From DASQHY01 sp035602605 (GTDB lineage Bacteria; Acidobacteriota; Terriglobia; Acidiferrales; UBA7541), in assembly GCA_035602605.1 (NCBI GenBank), contig DATNLZ010000014.1:1-64000 (forward strand): a DNA stretch of 64,000 nt, in the 5' to 3' direction. The first letter of the stretch is position 1. Each line of letters begins with the position of its first letter. The notes below the pieces were generated by a model, which saw only the letters and a list, made by a program, of their open reading frames with translations, was not told the origin of the DNA and did no database searches. Shown piece after piece: positions 36,130-45,172 of the stretch. A program made the position numbers and the translations under genes.

Positions 36130-37080
36130 TTACCCGGCTGCAATGTTTTCGACAAGCAGACTCAGATCCGCGGCGGGAACAGAATACGTCAAGGATCCCG
36201 AGGATAGAAAATCTGCGTTGGCTTGGGCATAAGCACGAGCATTGGCAAGAGTAATTCCGCCGGAAATCTCGATGATCACTTCCGAGCGGATGTGGCGTGT
36301 GATCTTAACGAGCCGCGCTGCCTCTGCCGGCGGTACATTGTCGAGCAATACATCGCTCGCACCTGCGGCCAGCGCGGCTCTTAGTTCGGTTTCATTGCGA
36401 ACTTCAATCTGCACGGGCAGCACTTGTGCGCCTGGATCCGAGTGCGCGATTTCGTAGTCCGTCATTTCGCGAACAGAATCCGCTCTTGTTCGGGCATAGG
36501 CATGAGCACGGTCGAGCGCTTCATGCACTCCACCGGCCAGAGCGATGTGATTCTCTTTGATGAGGATTGCATCGTAAAGACCGAAACGATGATTCACTCC
36601 GCCTGCAACGCGCACCGCATATTTCTCGAGGGCGCGAAGCATCGGCGTCGTCTTGCGCGTATCGCGAATGCGTGTCCGTGTTCCAGCCAGCGCGTCTACA
36701 AACTTTCGCGTAAGAGTCGCGATGCCGCAAAGCCGTGCCAGAAAGTTCAGCGCGGTTCTCTCGCCAGAAAGAACCGCAGCAGCGCTCCCGCTGATTGTCG
36801 CAAGAGTTTCACCCGATGAAGCGACCGCGCCTTCGGGCTTCAAGGTGGAGAAAACAATTTTGGCATCAAGCGCGCGAAACACGCGGCCTGCAAGAGGCAA
36901 GCCAGCCACAACGAGTTCCTGCCTGGCGATAATGTTCGCGCGCGCAGTGGCTGCGGGAGAAACAATAGCGGCAACTGTTGCGTCGCCACCGGCAATGTCT
37001 TCTCGCAGCGCGCTGCGAATCAGCGTGGCCATTTGCGGCGAGTCCCAATTTATTTGCGGCGTCGCGTCAGCTGAGTTCAT
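36130..37080 (-). CDS. nadC: nicotinate-nucleotide diphosphorylase (carboxylating)
   Basis: The 316-residue quinolinate phosphoribosyltransferase has RTALNFLARLCGIATLTRKFVDA, DTRKTTPMLRALEKYAVRVAGGVNHRFGLYDAILIKENHI, DVLLDNVPP and EISGGITLANARAYA. It converts quinolinate and PRPP to nicotinate mononucleotide in de novo NAD synthesis. nadA and nadB are not seen here. It is followed 75 bases later by birA, another cofactor gene, on the same strand. Confidence 0.96.
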   Translation of the reverse strand: MNSADATPQINWDSPQMATLIRSALREDIAGGDATVAAIVSPAATARANIIARQELVVAGLPLAGRVFRALDAKIVFSTLKPEGAVASSGETLATISGSAAAVLSGERTALNFLARLCGIATLTRKFVDALAGTRTRIRDTRKTTPMLRALEKYAVRVAGGVNHRFGLYDAILIKENHIALAGGVHEALDRAHAYARTRADSVREMTDYEIAHSDPGAQVLPVQIEVRNETELRAALAAGASDVLLDNVPPAEAARLVKITRHIRSEVIIEISGGITLANARAYAQANADFLSSGSLTYSVPAADLSLLVENIAAG

Positions 37081-37119
37081 GGGAACGACAAACGTGCGAA
37101 GCCGATGCTTGCTAGGAGA

Positions 37120-37638
37120 TCAGCCGGCATCGAAGGTCCAGCGTGTGGCCGTTTGCGTGAAGCCATGGTTTTCAAAGTCTTCGATGTGCCCGAACACCAC
37201 GCGCGGTCGAATCACGGTTAGTGGATCGTTGTAAGGCTCCATGTCGAAATGGTATTTCTTACTGTATACATTCTTGAAACGCCGAACAGCAACGGAGCCG
37301 CTGATTATTTCCGCAACGCCCTCGAGCACGAGAACGCTGTCGGCGCGTTCCGGCGAGATGACGCAGCGCGGATTGATGGCCAGGTTTCTCGCCTTCCGAG
37401 ATTTCGGGCCGGTCATAAAGCGGAACGACTCCTCGAGCCATACTCCCCAGATTGGGATCATGTGTGGAGCACCGTCTGGGCGCGCAGTTGCCAACCAATA
37501 GCGCCGGGCATTCTCCAGTAACTCGACAGCCCAGCTCCAGGGAAGGAGACCTTTGCCGCTCGCAGCATCCGCGATCCCATAGCCGGGCATGTACGGGCGG
37601 CTCACGCTGGGTTCCTTATTTTCGAATTTGCTGTTCAT
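37120..37638 (-). CDS. pyridoxamine-5'-phosphate-oxidase-fold FMN-binding protein
   Basis: The 172-residue product (ATG 37638 chosen; GTG 37680 would add 14 residues) has the split-barrel pattern ARRYWLATARPDGAPHMIPIWGVWLEESFRF, KSRKARNLAINPRCVIS and a C-terminal YSKKYHF...VRPRVVFGHIEDF. Members bind FMN or F420 and reduce or protect diverse substrates; general stress-type proteins also belong here. A precise substrate is not inferable. It sits between nadC and valS. Confidence 0.8.
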   Translation of the reverse strand: MNSKFENKEPSVSRPYMPGYGIADAASGKGLLPWSWAVELLENARRYWLATARPDGAPHMIPIWGVWLEESFRFMTGPKSRKARNLAINPRCVISPERADSVLVLEGVAEIISGSVAVRRFKNVYSKKYHFDMEPYNDPLTVIRPRVVFGHIEDFENHGFTQTATRWTFDAG

Positions 37639-37709
37639 TTGTTGGATGAGGTCCGGACTCTTACTATGGAACCGCTTCACCGACCGACAGAATCACAATA
37701 CCTGGCAAG

Positions 37710-40451
37710 CTAGCCCAGCGCACCCGCGGAGGCACCCGGATCGGATGGCCTGAGATTTTTCTCCAACTGCGCGAGTCTCGCTAGCACTTGCTGATATTCG
37801 GCGCTGCGTTCGGCCAGCGTAGTTTCGAGGTCGCGGACAATTTCGGCGGGCGCTCGGTTACGGAACGTCTGGTCGGCTAAGCGAGTGGTTTTGGACTGAA
37901 CGTCACGCGCCAAACGCTCTCTCTCTTTGCGCAGCTTGGCAATTTCCGCGGGCAGGTCACGACCCTCATCAGCGGAAATACGCAGTTCGAATTTTGGAGT
38001 TGAGCGCACGGCTCCACTCGCAGTATCCAGGTGAGCCGTAGCAAATTGAATATTTGAGAGCGTTGCCAGACGAAGCACGGGCGCAAGATTGGCTTCGATA
38101 AGCTTGCGAGTTTCCTCCTCCGGCGTGAACAGCTCCGCGGCCACCCTGCGTTTGGATTCGAGTTTCATTTCTGCGCGAATATTCCTTGCCGCGACAATGA
38201 TCTCTTGAAGCAGGGCGACTTGCTCTTCTGCAGGTTCCTGAATCCAAGAGGGCTGCGGGGCAGGGAATTGCTCCAGCGCGATGGACTTGGCCCCAGCCCT
38301 TTGCGGAAGCTTATGCCACAACTCCTCGGTTATAAATGGCATGAACGGATGCAGGAGCCGCAGCGCGGCATCGAACACTGCAAATAGATTTCGCCAGGCT
38401 GCTGTGGCAATGGAGCGATCGCTGTCGGACAGGTGCGGTTTCATCCACTCGATGTACCAATCGCAAAAGTCTCCCCAAAAAAAATGGTAGACCTGGTGGG
38501 CAGCTTCATGGAAGCGATACTGTTCCAATGAATCATTAACTTGCGCTGTAACATGCGCCAGCCGGGAAAAAATCCAACAGTTGATCAGCTTCAAATCGCC
38601 GCCGGCTGAATACGGCGCCGCAGCACGAATCTCCGGTGCGGCGAGCTGTTCGATCGATACGCCAGTGGCTTCGAATTTCTCCAGGTTGAGAAAGAGAAAC
38701 CTCGCCGCATTCCAAATCTTGTTCGCGAAATTACGCGAGCTCTCAATTTTATCTTCGGTCCAAATCAGGTCTTTGCCCGGGGCAGCCATGAGGGCGAGCG
38801 TAAAGCGCATCGCGTCAGTACCGTATTTGCGATTGATATCGACTGGATCGATTCCGGTACCCTTGGACTTGGACATCTTCTGTCCGTCCGCAGTTCGCAC
38901 GATAGCGTGCATGTACACATGGTGGAAGGGAACCTTGCCCGTGAATTTGAGTCCCATCATAATCATCCGCGCGACCCAGAAAAATATGATCTCGTATCCG
39001 GTAATGAGCAGGCTCGTTGGATAATATTTTCGAAGATCAGGCGTGTCATCAGGCCAGCCGAGCGTCGAGAAGGGCCAAAGCGCGGAGCTAAACCAAGTGT
39101 CCAGCACGTCAGGGTCCTGCTGGAGCTTACTGGAGCCACAGGTTGCGCACTTTGCGGGCGACTCGCGGGCAACAGTAATTTCGGCGCAATCTGCACAATG
39201 CCAGGCAGGAATACGGTGCCCCCACCACAGTTGCCGCGAGATACACCAGTCGCGGATGTTGCGCATCCACTCGAAATAAACCGTGCGCCTATTCTCGGGA
39301 ATAATCTGAATCTCGCCACTTTCGACCACGGCAATTGCGGGCTCGACCAGCGGCTTCATTCTGCAGAACCACTGATTCGAGGCGCGCGGTTCTATCACGG
39401 TCATGCAGCGTTCGCACGTTCCGACGGCATGGGTGTGCTCGACGACGCGCTCGAGCAGCCCCTGCCCCTGCAAGTCTTCAACTACGCGTTTTCTGGCGGC
39501 AAAGCGATCGAGGCCGGAATAGGGGCCCGCTGCTGCGCTCATGTGCCCGTCATCGGTCATCACATCGAGCTCCGGAAGGTTGTGGCGCTTGCCCAATGCA
39601 AAGTCATTGGGATCATGCGCAGGCGTAACCTTCACTGCTCCGGTTCCGAATTCGCGGTCTACAAAGGTGTCGCTGACGATCGGAATCTCGCGGTTCATAA
39701 ACGGAAGCCGGAGGCGCTTGCCAATGAGATGCTTGTAGCGTTCGTCCTCGGGATGAACGGCGACCCCCGTGTCACCGAGCATGGTTTCCGGGCGCGTGGT
39801 TGCGACGACCACGCTTTCACTTGAATCCACTACGGGATAGCGGATGTACCAGAGATTTCCGCGCCGTTCTTCGTGAATGGTTTCGAGATCGCTGATGGCC
39901 GTCTGGCACTGCGGGCACCAATTCACCATGTAGTGCGCGCGGTAGATGAGACCTTCTTCGTATAAGCGAACAAAGACTTCGGTTACCGCGCGAGAAAGTT
40001 CCGGCGAGAGAGTAAATCGCTCGCGGGTCCAGTCACAGCTTTCGCCGATTTGCCTCATCTGCTCGGTAATTGTTCCGCCAGATTCCTCTTTCCATTTCCA
40101 GACTCGCCGCTCAAATTCGTCGCGACCCAGCGTGCGGTAATCGATGCCCTGCTCGGCAAGCTTGCGCCCGACAACGCGCTGCGTCGAGATGCCGGCATGA
40201 TCGGTTCCGGGGAGATAAAGCGTATTGAAACCGCGCATGCGGTGCCAGCGCGTCAGGATATCGATCTCCGTATGATCGAGCATGTGACCGATATGCAGCG
40301 ATCCCGTCACGTTCGGTGGAGGAATAACGATGGAAAACACCGGTCCAGGGGCAGACGGGTCAGCGCGAAAGAGCTGCTGCTCAACCCAAGCGCGGGCCCA
40401 GTGCTGCTCGATTTGTTGCGGTTCGTAGGCCTTGGGGATTTCCCGTGTCAT
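37710..40451 (-). CDS. valS: valyl-tRNA synthetase
   Basis: The 913-residue class I synthetase contains the ATP signature PPPNVTGSLHIGHML (HIGH), the CP1 editing region (TTRPETMLGDTGVAVHP, GTGAVKVTPAHDPNDF), KMSKSKGTGIDP, an anticodon-binding alpha-helical domain and a C-terminal coiled coil (ELRISADEGRDLPAEIAKLRKERERLARD). It charges tRNA-Val, of which one copy (TAC anticodon) lies in this window. Length is normal. Confidence 0.98.
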   Translation of the reverse strand: MTREIPKAYEPQQIEQHWARAWVEQQLFRADPSAPGPVFSIVIPPPNVTGSLHIGHMLDHTEIDILTRWHRMRGFNTLYLPGTDHAGISTQRVVGRKLAEQGIDYRTLGRDEFERRVWKWKEESGGTITEQMRQIGESCDWTRERFTLSPELSRAVTEVFVRLYEEGLIYRAHYMVNWCPQCQTAISDLETIHEERRGNLWYIRYPVVDSSESVVVATTRPETMLGDTGVAVHPEDERYKHLIGKRLRLPFMNREIPIVSDTFVDREFGTGAVKVTPAHDPNDFALGKRHNLPELDVMTDDGHMSAAAGPYSGLDRFAARKRVVEDLQGQGLLERVVEHTHAVGTCERCMTVIEPRASNQWFCRMKPLVEPAIAVVESGEIQIIPENRRTVYFEWMRNIRDWCISRQLWWGHRIPAWHCADCAEITVARESPAKCATCGSSKLQQDPDVLDTWFSSALWPFSTLGWPDDTPDLRKYYPTSLLITGYEIIFFWVARMIMMGLKFTGKVPFHHVYMHAIVRTADGQKMSKSKGTGIDPVDINRKYGTDAMRFTLALMAAPGKDLIWTEDKIESSRNFANKIWNAARFLFLNLEKFEATGVSIEQLAAPEIRAAAPYSAGGDLKLINCWIFSRLAHVTAQVNDSLEQYRFHEAAHQVYHFFWGDFCDWYIEWMKPHLSDSDRSIATAAWRNLFAVFDAALRLLHPFMPFITEELWHKLPQRAGAKSIALEQFPAPQPSWIQEPAEEQVALLQEIIVAARNIRAEMKLESKRRVAAELFTPEEETRKLIEANLAPVLRLATLSNIQFATAHLDTASGAVRSTPKFELRISADEGRDLPAEIAKLRKERERLARDVQSKTTRLADQTFRNRAPAEIVRDLETTLAERSAEYQQVLARLAQLEKNLRPSDPGASAGALG

Positions 40452-40808
40452 GTGCTCAGTGCTGTCCTTTACGTGTTGGACGATACTCTCTTAACGGTAG
40501 CAACGAATAAACGATTCACTATAAGCGGCGAAGGAGGAGATCGTCAATTCGCTGAGTTCCTGGTGGCCTCAGCGATACGCAACGGTCCGCTGGCCGCTAC
40601 GCTAGCCGCTACGCTAGCCGCTACGCTAGGACTTCCCAGACGGGCCGTTGACACCGGGAGCGAGTACGCCCCGCTTTTGTAACCGTCCGCCTAAAATACG
40701 GCACGACCGCCGAAAGCTAAGTGTTGATTCTATGGACGTTTTGGGTGATTTTGTCGTGAGTGCGGACTGTAGAGGGCTTAAGACTTAAAGATGTCCCAGC
40801 GATCGCTA
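40452..40808. promoter_or_regulatory. valS upstream region, no gene
   Basis: This 357-base stretch between the CheY-like gene and valS contains no supported gene. It holds the valS promoter, a 12-bp tandem repeat (listed separately) and no recognisable T-box: I see no tRNA-like specifier/antiterminator layout. Confidence 0.45.
40593..40628. repeat. GCCGCTACGCTA tandem repeat, three units
   Basis: The 12-base unit is repeated three times perfectly, preceded by a partial copy. It lies about 140-180 bases upstream of the valS start. Because 12 is divisible by three it keeps any frame open, giving a spurious frame of repeated Leu-Ala-Ala-Thr in the plus strand. Such short tandem arrays can vary in copy number. 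Confidence 0.8.
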
Positions 40809-42707
40809 CTATTTCTTTTCGAGTTCGCTACGGACAATGGCTTCGATGACCGGCTTGAGCAATTGCTGGGTCATGGATTGGAACGTTTCCGGATTCATGC
40901 GCGCCAAGACTTTGGCGACGATTGCCTCCAAATCCTGGGTTTTTGCTGAAGCTGGCGTGGCTGCTGAAGGCGATGTAACCGCTTCTTCATGCTGGTCCGG
41001 TGCTGCGACAAAAGTGCGGACTGCTCCGATCGGTTCCGGTTCTTCGGTCAAGCCATTGTCGCTATTTGGGGTTTCGACAACAGATTCAGCTAGGGCAGTC
41101 GCGGGGTGGGAGCTTTCAGCCGTGAACGAGCTCGCTTGAGGCGCTTCAGCTACATCTGCGATCTCTTCCATGATCGACCGTGCTGACTCGGCACCTGCAG
41201 GGAACAGTTGCTGAACTTGCTGGCTCATAGCAGCGTTATATGCGGGTGCGTTCTCGTCCGCGGTTTCGGCTTCCGGGGACCTAGGTTCTCTCGAGAAAGA
41301 CGCGGAGGCTTCCGAGTGAGATGATGCAGGCTCATGCGCAGACGACTCTTCCGCTTCGTGCCCACCGGGCCAAGCGGAGGCAATGAGGCGGGCTGCCTGC
41401 CGGACCTGTTCCTCCCAGAGAGCAGGCAATTTAGTAGGAGGCGGAGTTATAACTGACTGCGAGTCAGCCGGCCTGGGCTCTGCCGAAACAGGGTCGGTCA
41501 ATGGAGCGTCTGCCGGATCAGTCTCAGAGGAATGAGGTTCGACATTAGATGCTATAGCCGTACCGAAGTCAGTCGAAAGCTCTGCAAAAGCGCTCGGAGA
41601 CTCTTGCAGCGAATCCTCGGCCAATTCCATGGGCGAAGGGGGTTTTTCTTCGATGAACAAACCGGGAAACGCGTCAGCCGTAAAAACGGCTTCGTAGTCG
41701 TTCTCGTTTGTCGGTTCAGAAACTTGTTTGTCTTCAACTGCAGGATCTGACTGCTGCACCCATTCAGAAGCCGTCTCGCGTCCCTGCTCAAGTGCGGGAA
41801 CTTCCTCGCGCTGGGAGCTCTCCTGCGCTTTTGTTAAGGAACCTGCTTGAACCGAAGCTGGTTCTTGCTGCGGCTCGTCATGACGAGCAAAGACCTCGTG
41901 CGCGAGCTTCTCCTGAGGTTCCGAGAGGACCGCACTCACGGCTTCGACGTCGGGTTCAGGTAGCGCCGTGGTGGCATACCGACTACCTTCAGAAACTTGA
42001 GTGTCGTCTGCCAACAACTCATCAGGAACCGATTGCGCTCGCCACGACGTCTCCGGTGCCTCTTCCTCCTCAACCTCTTCTTCAGGAGTAACGCCCCAGT
42101 TGCGCGAATCACTGAGCTCTGGATGCGGCACGGGCGCGACGTAAGCTTCGGCCTCGGGTTCGATTTCCGTCGTCTCGGTTTCGAGCATGCTTCCAAAAGC
42201 CAAGGGTCTGTCGGCATCACCAAAGGAAACGGCAGCGGGCATCGATGGCAGCGGCTGTTCGACGGCGGCTTCGGTATACGCAACCGCGGCCATAACAGGC
42301 TGCGGCACAGAAACAGGCGCCGGGCGCCTGGTTTCGGCGGCACGAGCCAACGCAGACTTCACCATATTGATGAGTGGATCCGGCGGGATAAATGGCTTCT
42401 TCAAAACGCCGTCGGCGCCGACGCGTTGCGCTTCATGTTCGTCCAATGGATCGAACGCGCCCACCAGCAGAATCACGGGGATGTGCGAGTACTGCGGATC
42501 TTTTTTTACGAATTCACAAACTTCATACCCGTTCCTAACGGGCATGAAAATGTCGGCCAAGATGAGGTCCGGGTGCACATCCGGGATGCGGCGCACAGCG
42601 GCTTCGCCGTTGCCTACGGCGACAACGTCAATGCCGTGGTCCTTCAGCGCAAGGCCGACCATCTTTTGGATGTTGCTATTGTCGTCAGCAACTAGAATTG
42701 TTGCCAC
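40809..42707 (-). CDS. CheY-like receiver protein with a ~510-residue low-complexity tail
   Basis: GTG 42707 follows GGAGGG and gives MATILVADDN; the receiver domain covers residues 1-120. The acid pair is Asp8/Asp9, the phosphoacceptor Asp52 (LILADIFMP) and Lys104 is present (KKPF), but the conserved Thr/Ser after beta-4 is replaced in LLVGAFDPLDE, which weakens the standard switch. Residues about 125-590 are Glu/Ser/Pro/Ala-rich with no predicted fold, and the last 40 residues form an amphipathic helix (DLEAIVAKVLARMNPETFQSMTQQ). A scaffold or adaptor role rather than transcription control is likely; no histidine kinase is adjacent. Confidence 0.85.
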   Translation of the reverse strand: MATILVADDNSNIQKMVGLALKDHGIDVVAVGNGEAAVRRIPDVHPDLILADIFMPVRNGYEVCEFVKKDPQYSHIPVILLVGAFDPLDEHEAQRVGADGVLKKPFIPPDPLINMVKSALARAAETRRPAPVSVPQPVMAAVAYTEAAVEQPLPSMPAAVSFGDADRPLAFGSMLETETTEIEPEAEAYVAPVPHPELSDSRNWGVTPEEEVEEEEAPETSWRAQSVPDELLADDTQVSEGSRYATTALPEPDVEAVSAVLSEPQEKLAHEVFARHDEPQQEPASVQAGSLTKAQESSQREEVPALEQGRETASEWVQQSDPAVEDKQVSEPTNENDYEAVFTADAFPGLFIEEKPPSPMELAEDSLQESPSAFAELSTDFGTAIASNVEPHSSETDPADAPLTDPVSAEPRPADSQSVITPPPTKLPALWEEQVRQAARLIASAWPGGHEAEESSAHEPASSHSEASASFSREPRSPEAETADENAPAYNAAMSQQVQQLFPAGAESARSIMEEIADVAEAPQASSFTAESSHPATALAESVVETPNSDNGLTEEPEPIGAVRTFVAAPDQHEEAVTSPSAATPASAKTQDLEAIVAKVLARMNPETFQSMTQQLLKPVIEAIVRSELEKK

Positions 42708-42841
42708 GTCCGACCCTCCGGCCAATCGCTGACAAGCTATAGCGATAGTGCCTCTCAAGTATTCGTAACATCGCATAGGGAGGGCGTCAACACGAACCGT
42801 GAGTGTGTGTGTCTAGCTGAAACAGGGTGCGCGGACAGCCG

Positions 42842-42853
42842 GATAGGCCTATC
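42842..42853. promoter_or_regulatory. GATAGGCCTATC palindrome
   Basis: A perfect 12-bp palindrome lies in the region between bamD and the CheY-like gene, about 135 bases upstream of the latter's start. It may be a regulator site; with no supporting copies elsewhere it could be chance. Confidence 0.2.
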
Positions 42854-42993
42854 GAAGCGCGAAGGCTTAGATTGACCACGCAAGCAGGGAGGATATTCTT
42901 ACATGCGGTAAGCCATGCCGCATACACACTAAATCCAGTGCGAACGGTATGCGCTTGGGGATGACTGTGAAAATCGCAAGTTCCGTGTTGCTG

Positions 42994-44319
42994 TTACCAG
43001 GGAACGATCTTGCGAAGGCCTTTTTTCTTTTTGCTGGTTGATTCCTTGTTTTTGTCGATGGGCTTGGATTTGTTCGCCACCCCAGCATCAGGAGACAGCG
43101 CAGTATTGATCGTAGTGGCGTCGGGTTTGGCCGCTGCGGGTGCGTCGCCGGCTGGGGGGGCAGTGACTGGTGGAGTGGCGGTTGCGGGGCCGGTATCCGC
43201 TGGGCTAGTTGCTGCAGGTTCGGTAGGTGAGCTTGGGCTGGCCGCGGAAGGGGCGCTGCCCGTGCCGGGCTGAACGGTCATAACAGCGCTAGTGCTCGCG
43301 CCCTCGCCACCGAGACCTGTGGTTCCGCCCGGCGTAAGGATCTCGCCGCCGGAAACGCTTGCGGGAGTCATGTTCGGGGCGCCGAGTTGCGCAGCGGTGG
43401 TCACATCGGGACGAGTCGTCAAGATGCCGGTTGCCTTGTGGAGTATCCCGCCGCCACGGCGCTCAATCTCGCGTTCTTTCTGCGCGCGCGCGAGCGCAAC
43501 GGTATCGGGCTGCGGGATGGGGGCGCCAAACTCTTTCAGCTTATCCTTGGCGTTCGCGGCCATTGATGACAGTGGATATTCACGAACAATGCGCGCCCAA
43601 TATTTTGCGGCGATTTCTTTGTGTTCGCTACGGGTATAAATATCGGCAAGCATCCAGTTGGCCTGGTCGGCGCGGCTATAAAGAGGGTAACGCTCGGTAA
43701 GCGTGGACAATCGTCCAGCGGCGGCTCGCAACGAGCCCTTGATGTAGTAATAGCGTCCAATACGGTAGTCGCCTTCGGCAAGGACCTCCTGGACATCGCG
43801 CAGGCGTTGCTCGGCGTCGGCACGCAGCTTGTCATCCGGATATTTCTGCAAAAAGGTCTGGAACTCTTCCTCAGCGAGCTTGGCTTCGCTGCGGTCGCGG
43901 TCCGGCTTTTCCATGCGACGATAATGGGTCATGGCGACTTGCAACTGCGCGTAGGTCGCTTCAGGAAGAAACGGGAAGAAGATAATAAAGTTTTTGTACT
44001 CTTCGACGGCTTGGGTCAGGCCCGTGGTGCCGCCTTCTTTGTAAAAAGAATCGGCAATCGCTAGCTTAGCCTTGGCGAGGTAATCGCTATCGGGATATGT
44101 GTTGATGAGAGTTTGCAGTGTGAGCCGGCCAACGGTGTGACGGCCATGCCGGATATCTTCCAGTGAGCGCTCATAAAGGACCTTGTCCGGTTCGGCACCG
44201 GAGGCCTGTTCCTGTCCATGCTTTTTCTTGCCGCCGAAGCAGCCGCTCAGCAGCAACACGCCTGCGAGCGGAAGCGCCAGCCAGCGGACCCGTATTCTTG
44301 TCTTGACCGATTTATTCAC
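42994..44319 (-). CDS. bamD: outer-membrane assembly lipoprotein BamD with long C-terminal extension
   Basis: A lipoprotein signal ends at the lipobox LLLSGC (Cys near residue 27), followed by TPR-type helical repeats (about residues 40-260): YERSLEDIRHGRHTVGRLTLQTLINTYPDSDYLAKAKLAIADSFYKEG and RDVQEVLAEGDYRIGRYYYIKGSLRAAAGRLSTL. BamD is the essential accessory of the BAM complex. E. coli BamD is about 245 residues; this one is 441 because of an extra Pro/Ala/Thr/Ser-rich tail (about 270-420) ending in a basic KSKPIDKNKESTSKKKKGLRK patch. The start is GTG 44319, close behind GGGGAG. Confidence 0.88.
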   Translation of the reverse strand: MNKSVKTRIRVRWLALPLAGVLLLSGCFGGKKKHGQEQASGAEPDKVLYERSLEDIRHGRHTVGRLTLQTLINTYPDSDYLAKAKLAIADSFYKEGGTTGLTQAVEEYKNFIIFFPFLPEATYAQLQVAMTHYRRMEKPDRDRSEAKLAEEEFQTFLQKYPDDKLRADAEQRLRDVQEVLAEGDYRIGRYYYIKGSLRAAAGRLSTLTERYPLYSRADQANWMLADIYTRSEHKEIAAKYWARIVREYPLSSMAANAKDKLKEFGAPIPQPDTVALARAQKEREIERRGGGILHKATGILTTRPDVTTAAQLGAPNMTPASVSGGEILTPGGTTGLGGEGASTSAVMTVQPGTGSAPSAASPSSPTEPAATSPADTGPATATPPVTAPPAGDAPAAAKPDATTINTALSPDAGVANKSKPIDKNKESTSKKKKGLRKIVPW

Positions 44320-44359
44320 AGAGACTCCCCATTTTAGTTTTCGTCATACGCTGGGGCAT

Positions 44360-45046
44360 TCAGACTTTTTGCAGGAGTGCTTCTGCAGCGATTTGCTGCA
44401 GGTTTTTGACTGCCGCGCCCGCGTCAGGGGTGTGAAACACCGATGTGCCAGCGACCAGAATCTCCGCGCCAGCGCGAACGACGTGGGCCACGGTGTCGGG
44501 CCCAATCCCCCCGTCCACTTCGATGCGGAAGCTATAATTGTATCGCGAACGCAAGTCCTTCAGCTGCTTAATTTTGGTGACGGCGTTGGAGATAAAAGAT
44601 TGACCCCCAAACCCAGGATTTACCGACATCACCAGCACATAGTCCACTTTCTCAAGTACCTCGGTCAGGGCCGCAACCGGGGTCCCTGGATTAATCACTA
44701 CGCCCGCCGCTCGGCCATGTTCGCGAATAAGATGCAGGATGCGATCGAGGTGCGGCGTGGCTTCCTGATGAACCGAGATCATGTCCGCACCCGCTTCCGC
44801 AAAAGCTTCAATGTAGCGGTCGGGATTCTCAATCATGAGATGCACATCGAGGGTCAGGCGGGTTGCCTTGCGTAATGACGCGACTACAGGGACCCCGATG
44901 GAGATATTGGGTACAAAATGGCCGTCCATCACATCGAGATGAAGCATGCGGGCGCCCCCGCGTTCTACAGCACGGATGGCATCGCCGAGAGACGCGAAAT
45001 CAGCGGCTAAAACGGAGGGCGCTATCTCGACAGTGGTAGCTACCAT
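44360..45046 (-). CDS. rpe: ribulose-phosphate 3-epimerase
   Basis: The 228-residue TIM-barrel enzyme has APSVLAADFASLGDAI, MLHLDVMDGHFVPNISIG, DVHLMIENPDRYIEAFAEAGADMISVHQE, VMSVNPGFGGQSFI and EVDGGIGPDTV with the metal-ligand His and Asp residues in place. It interconverts ribulose-5-phosphate and xylulose-5-phosphate. It lies 40 bases upstream of bamD. Confidence 0.97.
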   Translation of the reverse strand: MVATTVEIAPSVLAADFASLGDAIRAVERGGARMLHLDVMDGHFVPNISIGVPVVASLRKATRLTLDVHLMIENPDRYIEAFAEAGADMISVHQEATPHLDRILHLIREHGRAAGVVINPGTPVAALTEVLEKVDYVLVMSVNPGFGGQSFISNAVTKIKQLKDLRSRYNYSFRIEVDGGIGPDTVAHVVRAGAEILVAGTSVFHTPDAGAAVKNLQQIAAEALLQKV

Positions 45047-45172
45047 GATTTCTCCGGAGATTCTAGCACATACAAGATGCAGGATTTAGCGCAAAGGTTA
45101 GAAAAGCGTCGATTGGCATTCTCACGCGATGCGGGGGGGGCAAAACGACGTGCGTACGTCGGGCCTGTTGCA

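Noticed and set aside
38907..39824. 305-residue plus-strand frame opposite valS
   Set aside because: It lies within the catalytic part of valS on the other strand and has no recognisable domain.
40452..40808. Possible T-box leader for valS
   Set aside because: No specifier loop or antiterminator pattern is visible; the region shows only a short tandem repeat.
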